Of a DNA stretch of 64,000 bases, positions 1 to 9,200 are shown piece after piece. Position numbers and translations under genes: made by a program. Location of the stretch: NCBI GenBank assembly GCA_910586665.1, contig CAJUIX010000011.1, positions 32,575 through 96,574 on the forward strand, written 5' to 3'. Each line of letters begins with the position of its first letter. The first letter of the stretch is position 1. The notes beneath the pieces were generated by a model. That model saw only the letters and a list, made by a program, of their open reading frames with translations. It had not been told where the DNA came from and ran no database searches. This DNA comes from an uncultured Duncaniella sp. GTDB taxonomy: Bacteria > Bacteroidota > Bacteroidia > Bacteroidales > Muribaculaceae.

Positions 1-2
1 AC

Positions 3-506
3 TACACGGGCTACAGCTACATAGAGCCATTCATGGACAGCATACTCCACATCGAGGCCAAGGCGATTACCTTCACGCTCTGTCTCTTCGGCGTGGCCGG
101 CCTGCTCGGAAGCTTCCTCATGACCCGCTACTTCCCACGCCACCCGCGGGCCATAATCTCCACGGCCTGCCTCTCGCTCCCGCTGCTGATGCTGCTCCTC
201 TATCCGGGTGCGCAGCTCGGCCTGGCGGTGCTCGCGCTGATCTGCATCCTCTGGGGGCTCGCGCTGACGGTCTACAATATCGCCTTCCAGAATGAGATTA
301 TAGTCCTCGCGCCCCACAATTCAGCCGTCGCTATGAGCATCTACTCCGGCATCTTCAATCTCGGCATAGGCGCGGGTGCCTTTGTGGGTGGAATCGTCTG
401 CAACCACAGCATGATGGCCGACATAGGCTACTTCGGTGGCACGATAGCTCTCGCCGCAGCCCTCTTCGCCCTATTTGTCTACCTGCCTCTAAGGAAAAAG
501 CAGTAA
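3..506 (+). CDS. MFS transporter, C-terminal part (truncated by window edge)
   Basis: The frame is open from the first bases, so the gene begins upstream and only about 167 C-terminal residues are visible. They form roughly five hydrophobic segments separated by short charged loops, including a TRYFPRHPR loop of the kind seen between helices of major facilitator superfamily transporters and a glycine-rich helix (GIFNLGIGAGAFVGG) typical of drug or sugar efflux members of the SotB/AraJ type. It should be an inner-membrane exporter or proton antiporter. The substrate cannot be read from this fragment. It ends in a basic tail (LRKKQ), 4 nt before the hairpin shared with the opposing tRNA gene. 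Family assignment is fairly safe, subfamily is not. Confidence 0.75.
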   Translation, partial: YTGYSYIEPFMDSILHIEAKAITFTLCLFGVAGLLGSFLMTRYFPRHPRAIISTACLSLPLLMLLLYPGAQLGLAVLALICILWGLALTVYNIAFQNEIIVLAPHNSAVAMSIYSGIFNLGIGAGAFVGGIVCNHSMMADIGYFGGTIALAAALFALFVYLPLRKKQ

Positions 507-510
507 TAAT

Positions 511-550
511 AAAAAACAATGGCCTCACCGCATGAAACGGTGGGGTCATT
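511..550 (-). terminator. Intrinsic terminator of tRNA-Pro
   Basis: Positions 518-530 pair with 538-550 (13 bp, two wobble pairs, 7-nt loop). Read on the minus strand the stem is followed by a run of six T (511-516), as expected for a Rho-independent terminator downstream of the tRNA. It also lies just after the opposing MFS gene, but the plus side has no T run. Confidence 0.75.
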
Positions 551-569
551 GTCTCTCCTCTTTCATCTG

Positions 570-644
570 TCGGGGTGGCGAGATTCGAACTCGCGACCCC
601 CTGCTCCCAAAGCAGGTGCGCTAACCGGACTGCGCTACGCCCCG
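570..644 (-). tRNA. tRNA-Pro (anticodon TGG)
   Basis: The reverse complement folds as a cloverleaf with acceptor strands CGGGGCG and CACCCCG, D-arm, anticodon stem CCTGC/GCAGG around loop TTTGGGA (anticodon TGG), and T-arm GCGAG-TTCGAAT-CTCGC, with discriminator A. CCA is not fully encoded (CA follows). Acceptor pair 6-67 reads as a C-A mismatch. The gene stands alone with its own promoter and terminator. Confidence 0.95.
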
Positions 645-681
645 ATAGTCCCAAACCGCACTCCGGCGGCTTAGACCGATG

Positions 682-712
682 CAAAGGTAGTCACAAAATT
701 TGATTTATGCAA
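682..712 (-). promoter_or_regulatory. Promoter of tRNA-Pro (Bacteroidota -33/-7)
   Basis: On the minus strand TTG (710-712) is followed after exactly 20 nt by TACCTTTG (682-689), matching the Bacteroidota housekeeping consensus TTG-N19-21-TAnnTTTG. Transcription would start about 30 nt before the mature tRNA end. Confidence 0.8.
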
Positions 713-739
713 CTTCTTTTTTAACTAAATCGATAGGCG

Positions 740-1687
740 TTATCTTACCAGGTTGACAGGCTCCCCCTCGACGAAGGCTTTCAGGTTGGCGGCAGAGATG
801 TCGACGAGGCGTCGGCGGGCCTGGCTCGACTGCCATGCGATGTGGGGAGTCACGAAGCAGCGCGGGCATCCGATGAGCGGCGAGCCGTGGTGTGGCGGTT
901 CCTCGCAGAGAACGTCGATGCCGGCTGCGGCAATGCGATTCTCGCGCAGGGCCTCGGTGAGAGCATCCTCGTCGACCAGCGGGCCGCGCGAGGTGTTGAT
1001 GAGTATTGCCGTGGGCTTCATCTTGGCGAGCGTCTCGCGGTTGATGATGCCCTTGGTGGCCTGAGTGAGGGCGGAATTGAGCGAGATGACATCACTTTCC
1101 TCCAGGAGGGTGTCGAGATTGACGCGACGTACCCCTTCGGGGAGCTCGCGGCCGGAGGTGGTGACGACCTTCATTCCGAAAGCCTGCGCGATGGCTGCGA
1201 CGCGGCGCCCTATGTTGCCCATGCCGATGATGCCCATAGTCATGCCAGCAAGCTCGTCGAAGGGGCGCAGACGGTAGCTGAAATCGACGTTCCCGCCCCA
1301 CTCGTCGCGGTTGACCGAGCCGGCATAGTCGCCGATAGAGTTGGTGATTTGGAGCAGGTGGGCGAAGACGAGCTGCGCCACCGAGTTGGTCGAGTAAGCC
1401 GGGACGTTGCACACGGTGATTCCCCTGCGGCGGGCGCTCTCGATGTCGACATTGTTGTAGCCCGTGGCGAGCACGCCGATGAATTCAAGTCCGGGGAGCC
1501 GGCTCATGATCTCGTCGGTGATGAGGACCTTGTTGGTGAATATGGCGAAGGCGCCACGGGCGCGCTCCACGACTTCTTCGGGAGCGGTGCGGTCATAGAC
1601 AGTGAGCTGTCCGAGCTGTTCGAGCGCGCTCCATGAGAGGTCGCCGCTGTTGGCTACATAGCCGTCGAGGATGACAATTTTCTTCAT
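740..1687 (-). CDS. D-2-hydroxyacid dehydrogenase, glycerate/hydroxypyruvate reductase type
   Basis: 315 residues, full length for the family. It should be a cytoplasmic NAD(P)H-dependent enzyme reducing a 2-keto acid to a D-2-hydroxy acid. The substrate-binding half (1-100 and the C-terminal tail) flanks a Rossmann domain with GMGNIG at about 155-160. The catalytic trio is visible: Arg234 in NTSRG, Glu262/263 in DVLCEEPP and His282 in TPHIAW. The closest family by appearance is hydroxypyruvate/glycerate dehydrogenase (HprA), but D-lactate or other 2-keto acids cannot be excluded. It follows lutABC in the same direction but has its own promoter in the 60-nt gap, so it can be expressed separately. 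A physiological link to lactate or 2-keto-acid metabolism is inference from position. Confidence 0.88.
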   Translation of the reverse strand: MKKIVILDGYVANSGDLSWSALEQLGQLTVYDRTAPEEVVERARGAFAIFTNKVLITDEIMSRLPGLEFIGVLATGYNNVDIESARRRGITVCNVPAYSTNSVAQLVFAHLLQITNSIGDYAGSVNRDEWGGNVDFSYRLRPFDELAGMTMGIIGMGNIGRRVAAIAQAFGMKVVTTSGRELPEGVRRVNLDTLLEESDVISLNSALTQATKGIINRETLAKMKPTAILINTSRGPLVDEDALTEALRENRIAAAGIDVLCEEPPHHGSPLIGCPRCFVTPHIAWQSSQARRRLVDISAANLKAFVEGEPVNLVR

Positions 1688-1713
1688 ATCTAAGGGGCTT
1701 TTCTAATATGCCC

Positions 1714-1744
1714 CAAAGTTACGCACGCCGGACGTAATTTCCAA
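1714..1744 (-). promoter_or_regulatory. Promoter of the 2-hydroxyacid dehydrogenase gene
   Basis: Minus strand: TTG at 1742-1744, 20-nt spacer, TAACTTTG at 1714-1721. The expected start is about 20 nt before the ATG at 1687. The element abuts the stop codon of lutC. Confidence 0.75.
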
Positions 1745-1746
1745 AA

Positions 1747-2349
1747 TCAGCCGATGAGAATTACTGTCAGGGAGATTTCGCCCTGGGCGCCGGTTATGTG
1801 GACGGCCTCGATGTCGGCAGTAGCCGAGGGGCCGGTGAAGAAGGAGCCGTAGCGCCCGGTCGAGAGGTCGATGGCCCGGTAGGCCTGGTGGAGGCCGCTG
1901 TAGATTTTGTCCGCGTCGAGCAGAAGGTAGAGGTCGGTCGAGAAGAGGGCGCATGCCGCCAGTCCGAGTGACTCCTCGGTGACCCATACGGAGCCGGTCT
2001 CCCCGACGCCGAGGATGCCGCGGGCCACGCAGACGTCGACCGTGTTGGCCGAGTGGGGGTCGGTGTAGTCGTTGATTTCAAAATTTCCCTCGAAGCCGGC
2101 CACGGCAGAGAAGACCGTCCGATTGTCGGAGCGGATGTTTTCGGCAAGCCATTTCAGGGCCTCGCCGCGGGTGGCAACCCTGACGGCCTTCCCGTCGAAG
2201 CTCTCGAGCTTGGTGATGAAGTTGGCAATCTTGTCGCCCCCGACCTCGAAGAGTGGGACGTCGGGGTGCTGCACGGCGGCCGGAAGGTTTGTCCGTATGC
2301 GCGAAAGTATCCTCTCGCGAGCGTTTGTGGTTGTGGTGCTCTCTGTCAT
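1747..2349 (-). CDS. lutC: LutC-like lactate utilization protein (LUD domain)
   Basis: 200 residues carrying one LUD domain, as in LutC/YkgG. LutC is the smallest member of the LutABC system that oxidises L-lactate to pyruvate in the cytoplasm, and its exact role in the complex is not settled. Visible features are the N-terminal RERILSRIRTNL helix found in many LutC proteins and the ARGILGVGETGSVWV segment characteristic of the LUD fold. It is the last gene of lutA-lutB-lutC, 6 nt after lutB, which implies one transcript and coupled translation. Nothing is truncated. The assignment rests on family resemblance plus gene order. Confidence 0.88.
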   Translation of the reverse strand: MTESTTTTNARERILSRIRTNLPAAVQHPDVPLFEVGGDKIANFITKLESFDGKAVRVATRGEALKWLAENIRSDNRTVFSAVAGFEGNFEINDYTDPHSANTVDVCVARGILGVGETGSVWVTEESLGLAACALFSTDLYLLLDADKIYSGLHQAYRAIDLSTGRYGSFFTGPSATADIEAVHITGAQGEISLTVILIG

Positions 2350-2355
2350 GGCTGT

Positions 2356-3735
2356 CTAATCCTTGTTCTCCTTGGAAATTCGTTTGTAGTACTGTCTGAA
2401 GGTCTCTGCCGGAGGCTCCGGGTTGGCGTGGTCCTTGGCCCAGGGGTTGAGCCCGGAGTTGAGGAGGCTCTTCGGGAGGTAGCGCAGCGCCCACAGGCCG
2501 AGCTTCTCGGCGTGGGAGAGGGTGGTCGAACTGTGGAGCACGAGGGATATGCCGTTTTCCTCGAGTCGATGCATAAGGCGGTCCTCGTGCTGCTCGACAA
2601 TCTGCGTACGCCAGTAGAACACATAGTCGGGAATCGGCACCCTGACCGGGCAGACGTTGCCGCAGGAGCCGCAGTGGGTGCAGGAGTAGGGGAGCTGCGC
2701 GTAGCGGTGGAGGTCGTAGCTCGGCTGGAGCACGATGCCGATAGGTCCCATATAGGGGGCGTCGTAGCTTATGCCTGATGTGCGGCGGAAGACCGGACAG
2801 GTGTTCATGCAGGCTCCGCAGCGGATACACTTGAGCACCTCGAAGTAGGGTGTGCCGAGGCGCCGGGAGCGTCCGTTGTCTACGATGACGAGGTGCATCT
2901 CCTGGCCGCGGCGCGGGCGGGTGTAGTGCGAGGTATATTGCGTGATGTCGAATCCGAGCGCGCTGCGCGAGAGGAGGCGGATGAAGAGCGGGAGGTCGCT
3001 CTGTAGGGGAATCAGTTTCTCTATACCCATGCTCGCCACGAAGAGGGGCGGGACGTTGGCGCTGATGTCGGCGTTACCCTCGTTTGTGGCCACGACTATT
3101 GTCCCTGTCTCGGCGACGCCGAAGTTGACGCCGCACATTCCGGCGTCGGCCTTGATATAGTTCTCGCGCATGTGTTTGCGCATGACGCTGTTGAGGTAGT
3201 GCGGGTCGTCGATGTCGGGGTCGCTGCCGAGTTTTTCGGCAAAGAGGCGCGCCACGTCGCCGCGCAGCTTGTGGATGGCGGGCATGACGATGTGGGAGGG
3301 GCGCTGGTTGTCGAGCTGCTGTATCCTCTCGCCTAAGTCAGCTTCGAAGATGTCGATCCCGCGCGCTTCGAGATACTCTCTCATGCCGCACTCGTCCATG
3401 AGCATTGACTTCCCCTTGGTGACGGTCCTGACGCCGTGGTCGCGGAAGATTTCATAGACTATTCTGTTGTGCTCCGAGGCGTCCTCTGCCCAGTGGACGT
3501 GGATGCCGTTCTCCTTCAGCCGTGTCTCGAACTCTTCGAGATAGCGGTCGAGGTGGGAGAGAGTATGCAGCTTTATCTGCGAGGCGAGCCTGCGCATTTC
3601 CTCCCATTCGGGAATCTGTGCGGCCACACGGTCGCGGCGCATACGCGCTTCCCACAGGCAGCGGTCGTGGCTGACGCGGTGCGGGGTGTCGGCGATAAAC
3701 TTCGCCCCGAGTTTAACTTGGTTGACCTGGCTCAT
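2356..3735 (-). CDS. lutB: LutB-like iron-sulfur lactate utilization protein
   Basis: 459 residues. The N-terminal two thirds is a LUD domain (about 60-290, including GVNFGVAETGTIVVATNEGN). It is followed by two [4Fe-4S] ferredoxin motifs, CIRCGACMNTCP at about 300 and CTHCGSCGNVCP at about 348, and a C-terminal helical tail. LutB is the electron-carrying subunit of the LutABC L-lactate oxidation system and normally passes electrons towards the quinone pool. The gene lies 19 nt after lutA and 6 nt before lutC. All eight cluster cysteines are present, so the protein should be functional. It lies in the cytoplasm, possibly membrane associated. Confidence 0.92.
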   Translation of the reverse strand: MSQVNQVKLGAKFIADTPHRVSHDRCLWEARMRRDRVAAQIPEWEEMRRLASQIKLHTLSHLDRYLEEFETRLKENGIHVHWAEDASEHNRIVYEIFRDHGVRTVTKGKSMLMDECGMREYLEARGIDIFEADLGERIQQLDNQRPSHIVMPAIHKLRGDVARLFAEKLGSDPDIDDPHYLNSVMRKHMRENYIKADAGMCGVNFGVAETGTIVVATNEGNADISANVPPLFVASMGIEKLIPLQSDLPLFIRLLSRSALGFDITQYTSHYTRPRRGQEMHLVIVDNGRSRRLGTPYFEVLKCIRCGACMNTCPVFRRTSGISYDAPYMGPIGIVLQPSYDLHRYAQLPYSCTHCGSCGNVCPVRVPIPDYVFYWRTQIVEQHEDRLMHRLEENGISLVLHSSTTLSHAEKLGLWALRYLPKSLLNSGLNPWAKDHANPEPPAETFRQYYKRISKENKD

Positions 3736-3754
3736 TTTTTTGATGCATTAATTA

Positions 3755-4501
3755 TTAATCAACAGCTGTCCCGTTGAGGATTTCTGCGATGTAGTAAGTC
3801 TTGATGTCGATGCCGAATTTGCGGGCGATGCCCTGCTGGTGCATCAGGCAGGAGAAGTCGGCACTGGTGACATACTTCAGCCCGTTGCGCTCATAGTCGC
3901 TCACTTTGTCGAGCCCCTGCTGACCGGCGCAGCTCTGGTCCCAGATGGCAAAGGTGCCGCCGAAGCCGCAACACTCGTCGCGGCGTGTGGCGTAGCAAAC
4001 CTCCAGGCCCTCGACGAGGTTCAGCAGGTTGGCCGTCTTGGAATAGTCCGGCACCATCAGTTCCGTGGGGCGCGCCTGGTGGAGGAAGCGCAGCGAGTGG
4101 CAGCCGTTGTGGAGGGCTACGCGGTGGGGAAACTTCGCCCAGGGAAGGCTCTTGACCTGCAGGACGTCGTGGAGGAAGTCGACGATGTCATGCGTGGTGT
4201 CGAGGATGTGTTGCACCTCCGGGGTTTTCTCGACAGAGTCGAGATGATAGCGCACCTGGTCGGTGCAGATGCCCGAGGGAATCACCACATAGTCATAGCC
4301 CGAAAAATACTTGACGAGATTGTTCTCCAGACGGCAGGCCTTGCGCTCATAGCCCATGTCGGTCATGGGCAGTCCGCAGCATGAGGCCTGCTCGATATAG
4401 TGGACGTCGATGTCAAACCGGCGCAGAAGCTCATAGCTCGCTATCGCCGCTTCCGGCGCGAGCATGTCGACATAGCACGGCACAAAAAATCCAACTTTCA
4501 T
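3755..4501 (-). CDS. lutA: LutA-like (Fe-S)-binding oxidoreductase subunit
   Basis: 248 residues from the ATG at 4499-4501. A longer reading frame goes back to 4615, but the extra 38 residues have no resemblance to the family, whereas MKVGFFVPCYVDM is the canonical LutA N-terminus. The protein contains two cysteine-rich CCG repeats: C9 with CCGLP (41-45), then HNGCH (132-135 region) with CCGFGG (177-182). These bind the non-canonical iron-sulfur or heterodisulfide-reductase-like cluster. Family members often read PSGSC between the repeats; here it is PSGIC. It is first gene of lutABC, which converts L-lactate to pyruvate. In a gut anaerobe this would allow use of lactate or disposal of lactate-derived electrons. 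Confidence 0.92.
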   Translation of the reverse strand: MKVGFFVPCYVDMLAPEAAIASYELLRRFDIDVHYIEQASCCGLPMTDMGYERKACRLENNLVKYFSGYDYVVIPSGICTDQVRYHLDSVEKTPEVQHILDTTHDIVDFLHDVLQVKSLPWAKFPHRVALHNGCHSLRFLHQARPTELMVPDYSKTANLLNLVEGLEVCYATRRDECCGFGGTFAIWDQSCAGQQGLDKVSDYERNGLKYVTSADFSCLMHQQGIARKFGIDIKTYYIAEILNGTAVD

Positions 4502-4693
4502 CACCTCTAAAAATAAATTTGTATCCTTGTAGTAAATTTTTATCCCTGTAATGTTGAAACGGTATCTAATATTATTACACCACACTCCCCGCGAAAGTTC
4601 AAAATCCCCCCGCAAACCCTCATTTCACCTATTTTTCAAATAATTGTTTGTCAAAATTAGGGCTGTAAATTTCATTTATTGGAGAATAATGCC

Positions 4694-4701
4694 TAATTTT
4701 G
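4694..4701 (+). promoter_or_regulatory. Probable -7 element for the TPR membrane protein
   Basis: TAATTTTG at 4694-4701 matches TAnnTTTG. Twenty nt upstream is TTC (4671-4673) rather than TTG, so the -33 box is imperfect. A leader of about 75 nt with a small hairpin (AAGCG/CGCTT around 4710) follows. The rest of the 281-nt divergent gap (4502-4782) is AT-rich and I found no clear promoter for lutA in it. Confidence 0.5.
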
Positions 4702-4782
4702 CACTTTGGAAGCGATAAACGCTTTTAAATCGGTGTTTTAAGCCAAAATAACGTTAATAAATCAAAACGAATCACATAAAAA

Positions 4783-5466
4783 ATGGCAAATAACAAGCCC
4801 AACGAAGAAACTCGTACCTCGATTGAAGAGGTCAACGACACCCTCACCGGCATCGGTGAGAAAGTCCAAAGCAATCCCAAGATTGTCGTATGGTCCTGCA
4901 TCGCGGTGACCGCCGTAGTAGCTATCATCCTTCTCTATGTCTATGTGTTCCGCCAGCCGGCACAGAACGCAGCCAACACCGCTCTCGGCCAGGCCGACGT
5001 GGAGCTGCTCATGGGCAACGACTCTATAGCTCTCGCGAAATACCAGCAGGTGGCTGCCGACCACGGCTACAGCGCAGGCAACCTCGCCAACCTCAACGCA
5101 GCCATTCTTCTCTACAAGAACGGCAAATATGAAGAGGCTCTCAACCACCTCAAGGACTATTCCGCTTCGGAGTCTGTCATCGGTGCGTCAGCCAAGTCGC
5201 TCGAGGGTGACTGCTACGTCAATCTCAAAAAGTATCCCGAAGCTATTGATTGCTATAAGAAGGCTGTGAAGATTTCCGACAACAATCCCCACTACACCCC
5301 CGCCTTCATGCTCAAGGAAGCCACAGTGCTCCGCGAACAGAAGGACTACAAGGCTGAGGCCGCTGTCTACGAGCAGATTATCAAGGACTATCCCAACTAC
5401 GGTGCTGAAATCGGCGTGGACCTCCAGAAGTATCTCGAGAGAGCGCAGGACGCAGCTTTGAAGTAA
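4783..5466 (+). CDS. Single-pass membrane protein with TPR repeats
   Basis: 227 residues. A polar N-terminus (1-33) precedes one transmembrane helix (about 34-56, IVVWSCIAVTAVVAIILLYVYVF). The rest is helical tetratricopeptide repeats, for example the YEEALNHLKDY, YPEAIDCYKKAVKI and YKAEAAVYEQIIKDYPNYG segments. The architecture, an N-terminal anchor followed by periplasmic TPRs, resembles YfgM, an inner-membrane chaperone partner of the Sec translocon in proteobacteria. Orthology is not established and the function in Bacteroidota is unknown. It is transcribed alone from the divergent region shared with lutA and ends at a strong hairpin. Confidence 0.8.
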   Translation: MANNKPNEETRTSIEEVNDTLTGIGEKVQSNPKIVVWSCIAVTAVVAIILLYVYVFRQPAQNAANTALGQADVELLMGNDSIALAKYQQVAADHGYSAGNLANLNAAILLYKNGKYEEALNHLKDYSASESVIGASAKSLEGDCYVNLKKYPEAIDCYKKAVKISDNNPHYTPAFMLKEATVLREQKDYKAEAAVYEQIIKDYPNYGAEIGVDLQKYLERAQDAALK

Positions 5467-5505
5467 GCAATAAATCCGAAACGAAATAAAGGGTAATATA
5501 ATGAC

Positions 5506-5543
5506 GACGAAGGCCCCGGCAATCCATAGCCGGGGCCTTCGTC
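5506..5543 (+). terminator. Strong hairpin after the TPR gene
   Basis: Positions 5506-5520 pair perfectly with 5529-5543 (15 bp, GC-rich, 8-nt loop). There is no long T run on either side, so it may act as an RNA stabiliser or bidirectional terminator between convergent genes. Confidence 0.6.
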
Positions 5544-5553
5544 ATGTCTTGCC

Positions 5554-5655
5554 TGTAGGGACGCCTCGTGCGGCGTATGCCTGATTGAAAACATTTGCCT
5601 GATATACAAGTAATAACTATTTCATTCGGCATACGCCGCACGCGGCGTCCCTACA
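5554..5655. repeat. Palindromic repeat, family A copy 1
   Basis: Two 28-nt arms (5554-5581 and 5628-5655) are inverted copies with one mismatch. They begin TGTAGGGACGC outward and enclose 46 nt of AT-rich sequence. It lies between the convergent TPR and PepSY-like genes. The arms are the same type as the single arm at 11291-11318. Confidence 0.85.
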
Positions 5656-5662
5656 AATTCGC

Positions 5663-6109
5663 TTAGGGGATAAAGTTGAAATTGGTGTCGAAGTAGAGGT
5701 CGCGTCCGTTGACGAGTTCCACCTCGTAGCCGAATTTGTCGCGTGAGATTTCATTGACGCCGAGGGTCGGGAAGGTCTCCGTGATGTATTCCATAATCTG
5801 GTCGGGGACTATGCCGAGCGGGAGGGTCTGTCCCTTGGGGGCATCGACGTCGGTCCACTGGCCGGCAGCATCAAAGTCGATATCGAGGCCGCTGGCGAAG
5901 GCCACATCGTAGCTTATGACACCGTTGGAGTTCTCCTTTTTCACCTTGACAACCTTTTCGGCAGGATAAAATTCGGAAATGAAGGATTTGGCAGCCATAG
6001 GAAGCTCGGATTCGGGAACCGTGATGTCATTGTCATCATCATCTGAACAACTCCATGCAAAGCAGGCAAAAATCCCAACAATAAGTAATAGATAAAGTTT
6101 TTTCATCAC
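5663..6109 (-). CDS. PepSY-like periplasmic lipoprotein
   Basis: 148 residues. The N-terminus is a lipoprotein signal: a hydrophobic stretch ending FAWSC with the lipidated cysteine at 21, followed by an acidic run SDDDDND. The mature part resembles the PepSY-like (DUF2874) family common in Bacteroidota: two related alpha/beta units, one ending YDVAFASGLDIDFDAAGQW and one ending YEVELVNGRDLYFDTN. Members are small exported proteins of unknown role, proposed to bind or inhibit peptidases. The acidic residues after the lipobox fit the signal that sends Bacteroidota lipoproteins to the cell surface, though the exact match was not tested. It is a single gene, convergent with the TPR gene and divergent from the pectinase gene. 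Confidence 0.75.
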   Translation of the reverse strand: MMKKLYLLLIVGIFACFAWSCSDDDDNDITVPESELPMAAKSFISEFYPAEKVVKVKKENSNGVISYDVAFASGLDIDFDAAGQWTDVDAPKGQTLPLGIVPDQIMEYITETFPTLGVNEISRDKFGYEVELVNGRDLYFDTNFNFIP

Positions 6110-6204
6110 TAAGTAGTTTTATTAATTGGTACTTTTGATTAAACACACTCATATATGATAATGTTTTTAGCACATATTAATAGAAATCAATAAAATATTC
6201 TCAT

Positions 6205-6212
6205 TATCTTTG
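6205..6212 (+). promoter_or_regulatory. -7 promoter element of the pectinase gene
   Basis: TATCTTTG at 6205-6212 matches TAnnTTTG and lies 34 nt before the ATG. No TTG is present at the expected -33 position, which suggests help from an activator. Confidence 0.6.
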
Positions 6213-6246
6213 CAAAAAATATCAATATACCTGTAAATCATTACAC

Positions 6247-9200
6247 ATGAAGCAAATCTACCGCTATCTTGCTGTGGCAGCAGTTACAGCCCTATTCTCT
6301 CCGGCTGTCGAAATTCTTGCACAGACAGGGGAGAAGGACCCTGCCTCGGTTGTCGAGAAATGGTCCGACGCCTCAACCTCGCCCAAAATCATAGATATAA
6401 ACTTTTCCGATACGTCGTGGCCCAACACATGGGGCAATTCAGGCTCGGGAAGGGATTGTCCCGAGTATGATTCGGGTGTCTATGTCAACGCCGTGCTGTC
6501 GACGCCGGTTCTCGGAGCCGAGGGAGTCAAGTATCCCCTGCTTTTCCACAACTGTGTCTTTGCGACTACAGCTTCCAACAACGGTTTCGCGGCTGCAACC
6601 GCAGCCTTTGCCCGCCAATACTACGAGGGGCAGAAGGCCACTACCAACAATGACTGGAAGCAGCCGGGCCACACCGTCTATCTCGAGGACAATATCACCT
6701 ACAGTAACGGAAAACCCGTCAAGGGTGAGGCCGGCTTCGTGCAGATGTGCCGCAACAAGTCGGTCGACGGTGCGACTTCGCTCCACGGTTGGGTTGAAAT
6801 CGACCATATACCATACGTCGAGCGCATACAGTGGTCGTGGTCGGCAACATCGTGGGGACGCGGCATCAAGTGTGATATAAAGGTCGGCGACGGCGACTGG
6901 ACCCCGCTCGTGTGGATGGGTTCCGAGAAGCATAAAATGGGCTTCACTGTCTTCTCCGACCAGGGCTACTTTATGGAGAACGTCATCGACAAGAAGGATG
7001 TGTCGCTCCGCTGGAGAGTCTGGGACGGCGACGGCAAGGCCGGTGCTGACGACCAGGTTCAGAAAGCTGACTTCGCCTGGCAGACAATCGATCCGTTGGC
7101 AGAGAGGCAGGCCCCGCGCCTTCACAAGCTCCGTATCTTCGGCGATGTGATTACCGCCGAGCAGGCCGAGTATGCCAAGAACAATCCCGTAGGTGACGTG
7201 GGCGAGCTGACCGACCTCTCCAAGTTCGACTTCACAGGTGGCGGTGACGACGAGCAGACCCCAGCACCCGACGCAGATGCGCCCGTGAGCTTCATCTATG
7301 TCAATCCCGACGGCTCGGGCGACTATACGACCATCCAGGCTGCCATCAACTCCGTTGCCGACGGCTCGCGCGGCATCATCTACATAGCTCCGGGTGTCTA
7401 CGAAGAGAATATCTATTGCGGCACCAAGGAGAAGCACTCGAAATTCATCTCGCTCATCGGCTCCGACCCATCGACAACCATACTGACCTCCTCGGTGGAC
7501 CGTGGCGGCAACAATGGCAAAAGTTATCTCGACTGCGCGGCCCTCAACGTGTTCACCGACCGCTTCTATGCCGAGAACCTGACCATACGAAATACCTCAG
7601 GCGATGTCGGGCAGGCCGAGGCGCTCTACACCGCGGGCGATGCACACGTCTTCAAAAACTGCGTCCTCTCCGGCTACCAGGACACCTATAAGGCCAATGA
7701 CAGTATGCGTGGTTACTTCACCAACTGCACCATATCGGGCGCGACCGACTTCATCTATGACGGCGGTCTCGAATGGTTCGAGGGGTGCCGGATTGTCTGC
7801 GTTCTGGCCAAGGGTGGCTACATCACTGCTCCAGCCAACTCCGCCCTTACGCTTACCAAGGCTTTCTATCCCGAATTGGGTTCCGATGTGGTCCATGCGG
7901 GACTCTTCTTCCGCGACTGTGACATCACGGCAGAGAAGGGTGTCGGCGACGGCACTTACTATCTCGGCCGTCCCTGGAAGGAAAATTCAGGCGCCATGTT
8001 CATACGCTGCCGCATCGGCACACACATCAATCCCCGAGGCTGGAAAGAGTGGAGCGGCTCGGAAAACAGTGCCTCATTCATAGAATATAAGAATACCGAC
8101 CCCGCCGGCGCGGCTCTCGACACCTCCCGCCGCGCTTCGTTCAGCCGCCAGGCAGCCGACGCCGAGGCTGAGGAATATTTCACGCCCGAATTCCTCTTCG
8201 CCAAGGCCTCAAAGGTATCCTTTGACTTCAAGACGATAGTCAAGGGCGCTGCCGCTCCCTATAATTTCACCATTACTCCGTCCGTTTTCTCCTGGGAGAG
8301 TGACGAGAAGGCTGCGGGCTACATTGTATACCGCGATGGTGTCTTTGAGAAGTTCACAACAGAAAGCTCTCTTACGCTCCCTGAAGGAGTAGCTGCCGAC
8401 GCCTACAGCGTGGCCTCCGTGTCGCGCCACGGCGCCCTCTCGCCCGTTGTCAAAGCCACCGAGGCACGCCGTCTCGCCGCCTTCCCGACAGCTGACGGCT
8501 TCGGCAAGTATGCCACGGGTGGCCGCGGCGGAAAGGTGGTCAAAGTCACCAGTCTCGCCGACGATGGTTCGGAGGGAACTCTCCGCTGGGCCTTCCAGCA
8601 GCACAAAGACGAGCCTATAACTATCGTCTTCGAGGTGAGCGGGCAGATAGCCCTGACCTCGCAGCTGCGCGTCAGCCGTGCCAACTGGACCCTGGCCGGA
8701 CAGACCGCTCCGGGCGAGGGCATAGCCATCACCCGCAACAAGGTCAATCTCGGCGGCTCTCAGAACTTCATCGTCCGAAATATCCGCTTCCGCATCGGTC
8801 AGAAGGACCTTGCAGGCGAGATTATGGCCGAGAACGCCCTCGGTGCCGAGAACTGTGCCAATTTTATCTTTGACCACTGCTCATTCGGCTGGTCGGTCGA
8901 GGAGAATATGAACACCGCAGACTCCCATTTCCTCACCGTGCAGTACTCCATAGTCCACGAGGGACTCTTCAATGCCGGCCACTCCAAGGGTGCGCGCGGC
9001 TACGGCTGCCAGTGGGGCGGTTCACCCGCTACATATCACCACAACCTCCTTGCCCACAACAATTCCCGCTCACCGCGACTCAATGGTGCTCGCGGTGAGG
9101 ACAATGTGGTTTTCATGGAGTATGTCAACAACGTCAACTACAACTACGGCAAGAGGGGCGCATGCTACGGCGGCGAGAACACGGCCAAAATCGAGGCTTA

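Noticed and set aside
842..1636. Plus-strand 264-codon frame opposite the 2-hydroxyacid dehydrogenase
   Set aside because: A high-GC shadow of the real minus-strand gene; composition lacks domain features.
2053..2778. Plus-strand 241-codon frame across lutB and lutC
   Set aside because: Spans the junction of two well-supported minus-strand genes in antisense; no family features.
4499..4615. Longer start for LutA at 4615
   Set aside because: The 38 extra residues are AT-rich and unlike LutA; the family N-terminus begins at the ATG at 4501.
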